From Golubevia sp. BC0850 (lineage: Eukaryota > Basidiomycota > Exobasidiomycetes > Golubeviales > Golubeviaceae), in assembly GCA_012976225.1 (NCBI GenBank), contig JAAVVG010000014.1:558001-622000 (forward strand): DNA of 64,000 bases. The letters run 5' to 3'. Under the pieces are notes generated by a model. It ran no database searches. It was given only the letters and a program-made list of their open reading frames with translations, and was not told the origin of the DNA. Position 1 is the first letter of the stretch, and each line of letters starts with the position of its first letter. Shown here piece by piece: positions 56,827 through 64,000 of the stretch. The position numbers and the translations under genes were made by a program.

Positions 56827-59104
56827 ATGCCGGCCGTAACATTCATAAATGAAACTCAGGTGAGAAGATTGAAGCCATGCTGAGCTTCTCAGCTACTCAG
56901 CTTTCGGTTTTGGATGGACTTTGCCAACTTGTTCTGAACATCTTCTCCACTTGCCTTGCTCTACTTTCAGGTCCCTCTTCACGTCGCTTTGAAGCACATC
57001 TCACCACTTCACTACGTGACTGTTGAACCCAATGGAGGATCTCAGACTATTACCAAGGTTGGCCACGTATGGTTCACCATAGAGGCAAGGATTGACAGAG
57101 GTGGTGAGTGAACAAGAAAGAGAAAGATCAGCTGCTCAGATCACAGTTTGGGGCATCAGGATTGGCTTTTTCGAGCTAGACTTAGTAAAGGGATCTTTCA
57201 GTGGTGCTTTCAGATGTTTCAGAGCTGGATCAGAGAAAAGCACAATCTCAAAGAGGGTCCAAGGTGGATGTAGAAGAAGCAGCCTGCTCTTCAAGGGCCG
57301 ACTGCCGCTCATTCAAAAGCAACAGCGACGTCTTAGGTCTATGATCTGCTGTTATTAAGAGAGAAAAGGGGGAGGGGTTAATGACAGCCGACACGACAAA
57401 AGAGGGGTTCCTGGTGGCTGTGCTCATCTGAAGCTCAAAGCTGCTCTCAGAGAGTGTGGGTCTAGTTCATAGTAAGAGAGCCAGCAAGAATCAAAAAAGT
57501 CTACTATCAGCAGATCAGTTCTGTCGACAAGTCGAAGGAAGAGCAGTATCGTTAACTCCCTGCTCCTACTCACCTCTTTCAGACAACTCGTACACCAAGT
57601 GGGACACCTACGTTCCAATCGTAGCAATGTCAGTTGGAGTACTTTCTCTCGGAGCAGGAGCAGTTTACATTGCAGGTGCTTCTGCAGCAGCAGGGTCTAC
57701 CTCAGCGGCGGTTGCTGCAATCTCTTCAAGAATCGGAGCTCAAGCTGCTTTACATGCTCCTACTGTTCGTAGACTGTATGCCTACGCTCAGAAAGGTCAA
57801 GCTATTGTCAAGATTGGTCAAGTGATTGGAATCGGAGGTGGAGCGGCTGCTGGAAAATTACTTGGGAAGGATAAGAGAGTTGAAGCGAAGAATGGAGAGC
57901 TGGAGGTAGAAGCTAAAGGAAAGGGAAGTTGGTTAGGCTTTGGTGATTGGAGAGATGAGAGAAAGAATACCAAACAGGCTAAGAAGGTTTTGAAAAGCTT
58001 GCTGGAGGGGAGTGTCATCAGGTGAGTTTCTCTTGCTTCTCGACTTGAAGTCAAAGAGTATCTGATCTCACGTTCCATCCATTTGACTTGAATTACTCTC
58101 CTTTTAGCTCTCATGGATGGTTCATCGGGTCAGATCGAACGATTAGGATAACCGGAGGTCCTAAAGCTACTGAAATCGAAGATCTACTGGTCATCGAGAC
58201 CGACACAAATCAACCTTTCGAACTTATCGACGCTTCAACCGGAAAGAAGACCAAGACTTTACCTTCCAAGTCGAAATCGAAGACTGAAGCCAAAGCCAAA
58301 GCTGATGAACTCCATGCTGAGGGAACTGAGAAGACCACTCTTTTCGATGGGGATTTACCAGAAGAGAAGACTGAAGCGAAGGAAAGTGAAGAAGTATATC
58401 TTAAAGCCTTAGAGAAGCAAAAAGAGAAGGAAGAAGAAGAGAAGAAGAAACTAGCTGTCAGTACTGAAGATGAATCAGAAGATGAAGCCATCAATTCAGG
58501 AACTAACACTCCAGCTCAAACTTTTGGAGAAAAGGTTCAACATTCGTGGGATTTAAGTCGAAACTATACGCTGTTGAGAGGGAATGAATTGTTGAACAAA
58601 TGGAAGAAAGGAAAGGATGTTGGAGGTGAAGCAGTTGAAAACCCTGAAGTAGAGGAGAATGGGCTTGAGATTCTAATGGAAATGGGTTTCGATAAGAAAG
58701 AATCGGAAGAAGCTCTGGTGAAGAGTAAGGGTAACACTCAAGAGGCTATTGAGATCCTGTTTAAGGATCCGAAGAATTCTAATCTAGAGGAAGTGGTCAA
58801 GAAAACTTCAGAGAAATCTGAAACTTCCACTTCTACTGTCGAGGTCTCCTCAAATCCAACTTCACAAACCAATGATACTGTGGTTCCATCAACAGATTCA
58901 ACGAACGACGCATCAGAGAAGAAAAATCGTAAAGTCGTTGGAGGTGAACATCTGGAGAAAGCTCACTGGTCAAAACCAATCTCAGACATGGGAGAAAAGG
59001 TCGGAGCTAGTAAGATTCTCAAATATGGTTCTGATTACGCTGTGGACTGGTTAGGGAAAGATGGAAAGGCTGGAGCTTCTGGGTCGAAAGGTACGAAGAA
59101 GTAA
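56827..59104 (+). CDS. Membrane protein with N-terminal beta domain and UBA domain
   Basis: Exons 56827-56859, 56971-57103, 57583-58021 and 58108-59104 give 533 residues. The N-terminus MPAVTFINETQVPLHVALKH, SPLHYVTVEPNGGSQTITKV, GHVWFTIEARI looks like a small beta-sandwich (VHL-beta-like pattern, inference). A hydrophobic Ala/Gly-rich stretch (VPIVAMSVGVLSLGAGAVYI, then AGASAAAGSTSAAVAAIS) suggests one or two membrane helices, and a second Gly/Ala stretch follows (IGQVIGIGGGAAAGKLLG). WFIGSDRTIRITGGPKATEI returns to beta style. Then comes a Lys/Glu coiled coil and a UBA domain (GLEILMEMGFDKKESEEALV, NTQEAIEILF), and a C-terminal block ISDMGEKVGASKILKYGSDY. Role unknown; ubiquitin binding is inferred from the UBA. 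The second intron is 479 nt. Confidence 0.75.
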
Positions 59105-59565
59105 GATCGAACTGGATCTTGTTGCTTTCGCGATCCTCCAAAGCCACACTTCTTTCTCTAGAATACCGCTTCAAATAGGCTCGGGAGGTTTCTTTTGCGC
59201 ACCCTTATTGCTCTCGTCTGTTTCTCGTTCATTCTCGTGTTTTTCGAGTCACGCTGTAAATGTACGTACCCCTTTGGACCTTTGTCTCTCATGTTTACCT
59301 TCTTTCTCAATTCTTGTAAATCACATGCACATATCTTGGAACTTGCACATAATCGCTACAAAAGGAAATTTTCTACCTTCTGAACGTCTTGGTCGCGATT
59401 CATCGCGCCCGCCGCGTTTTCTGGCGATCTCATGTATTTTTTTCTTCCTCAATCTCTTCCCCTCTTCTCCATCCTCTTGATCCACTATCCTATCACTCTC
59501 ATCATCCACCTCTACCTCAACCTCTAGTCATCAAACATCAATTCGAATCTTAACCTTCTTGGAGG
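59105..59565 (+). promoter_or_regulatory. Promoter region of amidophosphoribosyltransferase
   Basis: C/T-rich with CGCGCCCGCC (59405-59414) and a long pyrimidine leader before the ATG at 59566. No TATA box is obvious, and no gene in the open frames. Confidence 0.4.
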
Positions 59566-61686
59566 ATGTGTGGAATCACAGCGCTTCTTCTAGCCTCTGC
59601 CAATTCACCTTGCGCTTCAGAGATTAATGAAGCATTATCTTTACTTCAGCATAGAGGTCAAGATGCAGCTGGAATAGTGACTTGTGGTAGTAAAGGTAGA
59701 TTCTATCAATGTAAAGCTAATGGAATGGTCAGAGACGTATTTGACTCAAATTCTTTATCAAGACTTCAAGGTAACATGGGAATTGGACACGTTAGATATC
59801 CTACAGCTGGTTCTTCTGCTCATGCGGAAGCTCAACCTTTCTATGTAAACAGTCCTTATGGAATTGTTTTCGCTCATAATGGTAACCTCATCAACACAGA
59901 TCACTTAAGGAAGTTGTTGGACACTGAAGCTCATAGGCATATTAACACTGACAGTGATTCAGAGCTGCTCCTCAACATTCTCGCTGATAACCTTCAAGCT
60001 ACTGGAAAGGTTCGGTGAGTGAGAGTCAATTTGCCATTTGCTGAGATCGTAGGGAAGGGGAAGGGTTGACTTCCGAGAGGGAGACGAGTCACGGAGGAAG
60101 GAAGAAAGCTTTTTCTTCCACCTCGAGTCGCGTTAGTGGAAACGTTGCGAGGAGATGAAGATTCCCAGTCCCGGTCTCTGAGCTTTAGCACTATATTCTC
60201 AGCGAATCAATCTATCAGAAGGGGCACGACGGCAGGGATTCATTCGCAGCCAGTAGCTGAACCTCTCTCTAACTTCTTCCCATCCCACCCACACAGTATC
60301 AACGAAGAGGATATCTTCACAGCCATCGGATCTCTCATGAAGCAAGCTCACGGAGGTTACGCTTGCGTAGCCATGCTAGCTGGATTTGGAATCATCGCCT
60401 TCAGAGATCCCAACGGAATCAGACCTGTAGGACTCTGCTCTCGACCTGGTAGCGGAGATATCTCTCAAAATTTATCAAACGGAGGACACGGAAAAGATTA
60501 CTGCTTCACTTCAGAATCAGTGGTTTCAGATGCTTTAGGATTTGAAGATTTCGAAGACGTCTTACCTGGAGAAGCTATCATCATTACTAGAACTCAAGTT
60601 TCTCGTCGAATCTTAACTCCAAAAGCCAATTCAGTCAATCAATACCTCTTCTCTCCAGACATTTTCGAATACGTTTATTTCGCTAGACCTGATTCTGTAT
60701 TGGATGGGATCTCGGTTTATAGATCTAGAATGGCAATGGGAGATAGATTAGCAGATGAATGTAAAAGGATTTTGGAAGAAAAAGGTGAAACTATCGATGT
60801 TGTGATTCCAGTTCCTGATACAAGTAGAGTTGCTGCTCTTCAATTGGCTCAGAAACTCAACATTCCTTATAGAGAAGGTTTCGTTAAGAATAGATATGTC
60901 GGAAGAACTTTCATTATGCCTGGTCAATCTGTCAGGAGGAAAAACGTTAGAAGGAAATTGAATGCTATGGCGTTGGAATTCAGTGGAAAGAATGTGATGT
61001 TGGTTGATGATTCTATCGTTAGAGGAACTACTTCTAGAGAAATCATTCAAATGGCAAGAGACGCTGGCGCTAAGAAAGTCATCATGGCAAGTTGTGCTCC
61101 TCCAATCAGATACTCCAACGTCTATGGAATCGATATGCCAAATAGACATGAATTAGTAGCTCATGGTAGAACAGAACAAGAAGTCGCTGATCAAATTCAA
61201 GCTGATTTAGTCATTTATCAAACTTTACCTGATTTAGTCGATTGTATCAGACAATTGAATCCTAAAATCGAGCAGTTCGATTGTTCAGTCTTCGATGGGA
61301 AATACGTTACTGGTGGAGTTGATGTTTCTTATCTTGAACATTTGGAATCTTTAAGATCGGAAAATGCAAAGATTAAGGCTGGAATGACAAAAATTATCCC
61401 AGCTAATGCTGAAGCTAACGCTGCAAGTGGGAATGAGAATGGGAATGGAAAGATTTTGGCTCCTCCTCTAGATAGTTCACGACCGGAGGCTGAGGAGAAG
61501 GAGGAAGCTAGTATGACGTGCAATGGTCCTATGAACGGAGCTGATGATATTGGGTGAGTAGTTTCACACTTTTGATCGTAGCAAGGCAAGATGTTAAAGA
61601 GATAGTGTTGTCGCGTCGACCCTTTTCTAACGAAGCGTTCCTTCTCTTTCCTCCGCTAAAGATTATTCAACGGGTGGTCCAGGTAG
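59566..61686 (+). CDS. ADE4: Amidophosphoribosyltransferase
   Basis: The first committed step of purine synthesis: PRPP plus glutamine to phosphoribosylamine. Exons 59566-60014, 60297-61553 and 61662-61686 give 576 residues. Cys2 in MCGITALLL is the N-terminal nucleophile; [28 protein letters not shown] and FAHNGNLIN complete the class II glutamine amidotransferase domain. The PRTase half has [34 protein letters not shown] and the PRPP loop [15 protein letters not shown] place a short third exon (GLFNGWSR-stop) after the donor at 61554, giving DDIGLFNGW, a natural family end; without splicing it would stop at 61557 after DDIG. A 282-nt intron separates exon 1 from exon 2. Confidence 0.94.
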
Positions 61687-62230
61687 TCTCAAATTACTCG
61701 ACTTCTTCGTCATTCAATCGGTTTCCTCTCTTCTGCATTTCCCAAGAGCTCTCTCTGTCTCTCTCCTATCTTTATTTCTGCCCCTTTATTCCAGTTCTGG
61801 ATAGACTTTTCCCCGGCCCCTCCCTATCTTTCAGCCAATGTTCTCCGCTCGTTTGTCTCTTAAGATCTCCTTTTCTGCCTGCTTTCCTTCCACGTCCCTC
61901 TTCTTAACTTCTCCACCCTAATTACTGATGCTCGGTCTGACAAAACAAGTGAGCGTTTGTCGAAATACGTAGTGTAACGCCGAGAAGATCACAACCTTCG
62001 AACCAGATAGATGACAATTATGAAATCGCGAGGATTTGATTAAGTGAGGAGTGCGTAAGATACAAGTACATTGAGGATGAATAGTGTTTGAGTTGAAGTC
62101 TTGGAAAGTGAATGCTTGGGAGACCAGTCGGGCAAAGTGAGCTTGTCTAGCGATGCGGTTTAGAGTGTGGAGAGAGGAAAGTGAAGTAGCAAACGTATTT
62201 CTTAAATGTTGTGATAAGATCTCGAACATC
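61687..62230. other. Convergent 3' flanks, no gene seen
   Basis: Between the purine gene and the CDC20-family gene. C/T-rich ORFs here lack any domain. Confidence 0.45.
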
Positions 62231-63922
62231 TCATCTGATTGATTCTCTGGTAAACTCCCCCTTTCTCTCCGACCTAGAGACCATTTCTGGTTTCTTCTCG
62301 AAAACCTTCCAGAGTTTGAGGCATTCGTCCTGTCCGATCGAGGCTGAGGAACAAAATGAGCACATGTCAGTTCCCGACCCTTCTCTACCACTTTCAATCA
62401 TTCATCAAGCGACCACTCACCTACGTGTTGCCCGTCAGCAGCACAAAGAGAAGCATATATCGTCTTTCCGGCATGGGCATGGGCGATCCTATTGAGGATG
62501 GTCAATCGCGCGTTCCCATTTGTCTTCTCCCTATTGTCGAATCTCCAGATGTTCATGTTAGATGTTGGAGGTCCTGAGTAGAAACGTTCGGAAGAAGTGA
62601 TTCCATGAGTCGAGAGAAGTTCTCGATACCTCGTTGACCAAAGTAAGCATGAGACTGAAGCTCCTCCTTGAGTAGAAGACAGCAGAGTTGCTTTCATAGT
62701 TGAAGAGCTTGACATTAAAGGGAATGGCGAGTGGGAAGAAGGGGTGAAACTTGAGGTAGTGGAAGATGAACCAAGGGAAGGCGCAGAAACGTTCCAAATG
62801 TTGATGGTGGCATCCTTCGAACCACCTCCTGATGCTAGAATTGAGGTATCCCAAGGACACCATGCGATAGCCTGGAGGGAAGGGTTTTGAGAAGATTAGA
62901 GGACGGAGCGTGGGAGATCGACAAATTTCCTTCAGAGTAGGACTCACCTTGACAGTCGACCTGTGCTTCATCTTGGTGATCGGACTTCCAGTCATAGATC
63001 TTCTATCCCATACCTTGACCATAGAGTCACCTCCACCAGTTGCCAACAATTCTGACCCTTTCCACTGCAGACATTCGACTCGTCTGTCATCATGAGCCAC
63101 CCATTCTCTGACCAATGAATTCTTGACTCTCAAATCATGATCTTGAACCTTTCCAGAAGTGAACCCGACACTTAGAGTTCCATCTTGAGCCCAGTCCATA
63201 ACGTTAACTTCCGACATTTCACTTGGAATTAGGGATCTAACCAATCCGGCTTTCCAGCCATCATAAATCAAAGTAGTTCCTCCATCAGTTCCCAGACCTA
63301 GATGAGTTCCTTCATAGTTCCATTTGACTGACGTCCCTAAAGATCCTTCGTGAATTCCAGGAAGCGATTGATGCTGGGAAAGATCACAGAGTTGAACTAC
63401 TTCTCCAGTCTTTGCAACCCATAGATAAGTATTTTTTCGGAATGCACTGACTATGATGTTCGTAAAGGACCAATCTACTAGTTGAAAATGATCTCTTTGT
63501 AAAATTCCAATGGCGTCAAGAGCTTTGGCTGGCTTGTCCGCAATCTTTCTTCTTTCTTTGGCGATCGGTCTTGGTTTGGCTTTCTCTTCAGAGAACTCCG
63601 GATCATCATTCGAAGTGAAATCTAGTATTTTACTCTTCTTCTGGAGTGAAATACCCGAGTTTTTCGATGGGCTTCTCGAAAGGAAGAGACTTCCTTTAGC
63701 TCCTTCTGGAATCGCGTTCGTTTGAGCTTGACTCGAGTCGAAGGAAGGACGGAGAGTGGGAGATTCACTGAGTGGACCTTCTTGGCTTTCAAAAACTGTT
63801 CTATTGCAGATGTATCGATCCGTTCGCTGTGGAGAGAAGATGGGAGAGCAGTGTTGTTCTCGAGTTAAACCTGAAAGTGTCTCAAATCAAGGTTCTCTCC
63901 TATGTGTGTCCAGCCCACTCAT
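62231..63922 (-). CDS. CDC20/Cdh1-family APC/C activator (WD40), N-terminus uncertain
   Basis: A substrate-recruiting activator of the anaphase-promoting complex. Exons 62948-63870, 62421-62871 and 62231-62343 join in phase; a start at 63922 would need a 46-nt intron with GTGGGC, so the 5' end is open. The C-box region reads SPQRTDRYICNRT (family: DRxIPxR). The propeller begins ALDAIGILQRDHFQLVDWS and runs SVGFTSGKVQDHDLR, ELLATGGGDSMVKVWDRRS, AIAWCPWDTSILASGGGSKD, CLLWSTRYRELLSTHG and YASLCAADGQHVASIGQDEC. The end KLWKVFEKK...FTRESIR carries the Ile-Arg tail that docks on Cdc27. A Ser-rich insert of about 40 residues sits in one blade. The divergent C-box and blades favour a meiotic Ama1/Mfr1-type paralogue (inference). 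Confidence 0.85.
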
Positions 63923-64000
63923 TTTCCAAAGTTTCAGTCAACTCAAACAGCCATGCCCCTTTAAATAACATGCAGCTGAGGGTAGAGAAAGCAGTCATCA

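Noticed and set aside
61554-61907. 117-codon ORF after the purine gene
   Set aside because: Ser/Leu-rich pyrimidine text; the start overlaps the donor of the last intron.

Overview
The window is about 64 kb of nuclear DNA from a fungus. Genes are dense, on both strands, and almost all are split by short introns (mostly 50-120 nt) with a nearly invariant GTGAGT-type donor and a C/T-rich AG acceptor. Gene content (TEL2, VPS54, ISWI, NSL1/MIS14, CtIP/Sae2, Adr1-like C2H2 factor) and intron density point to a basidiomycete. A Pucciniomycotina-type yeast is plausible from the splice style, but this placement is inference. No virus-derived element, LTR element, transposase, tRNA or rRNA was recognised.

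Layout, left to right: 3' part of UDP-glucose 4-epimerase (+); a 2-oxoglutarate/Fe(II) dioxygenase (+); an uncharacterised multi-exon gene (-); a C2H2 plus fungal_trans transcription factor (-); Golgi SNARE GOS1 (+); an unrecognised ORF (-) next to APC10/DOC1 (+); a decayed member of a small Tudor-like gene family (+); VPS54 with a very long tail (-); kinetochore NSL1/MIS14 (-); a Sae2/CtIP/Ctp1 DNA-end-resection protein (+). From 29.0 to 38.7 kb lies a small-gene cluster: four members of the Tudor-like family, interrupted by a DUF3237 protein, translin and the tRNA ct6A dehydratase TCD, and flanked by a 473-bp inverted repeat. After it come TEL2 (+), an ISWI ATPase (+), two F-box genes with frame problems (-), a single-pass membrane protein with a long cytosolic tail (-), an MDR oxidoreductase (-), a membrane protein with a UBA domain (+), amidophosphoribosyltransferase (+), and a CDC20-family APC/C activator (-) whose start lies close to the right edge.

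Functional links: APC10 and a CDC20-family activator belong to the same ubiquitin ligase. Together with NSL1, TEL2 and the Sae2 homologue they give the window a cell-cycle and genome-stability flavour, though nothing shows co-regulation. GOS1 and VPS54 both act in endosome/Golgi retrograde traffic. The most unusual material is the family of roughly 60-residue, four-exon Tudor/SH3-like genes. Family members share promoter blocks; some carry a GGGGCCC motif that is also found upstream of DUF3237 and TEL2. Two members end in identical inverted copies of the same terminal exon plus 3' flank.
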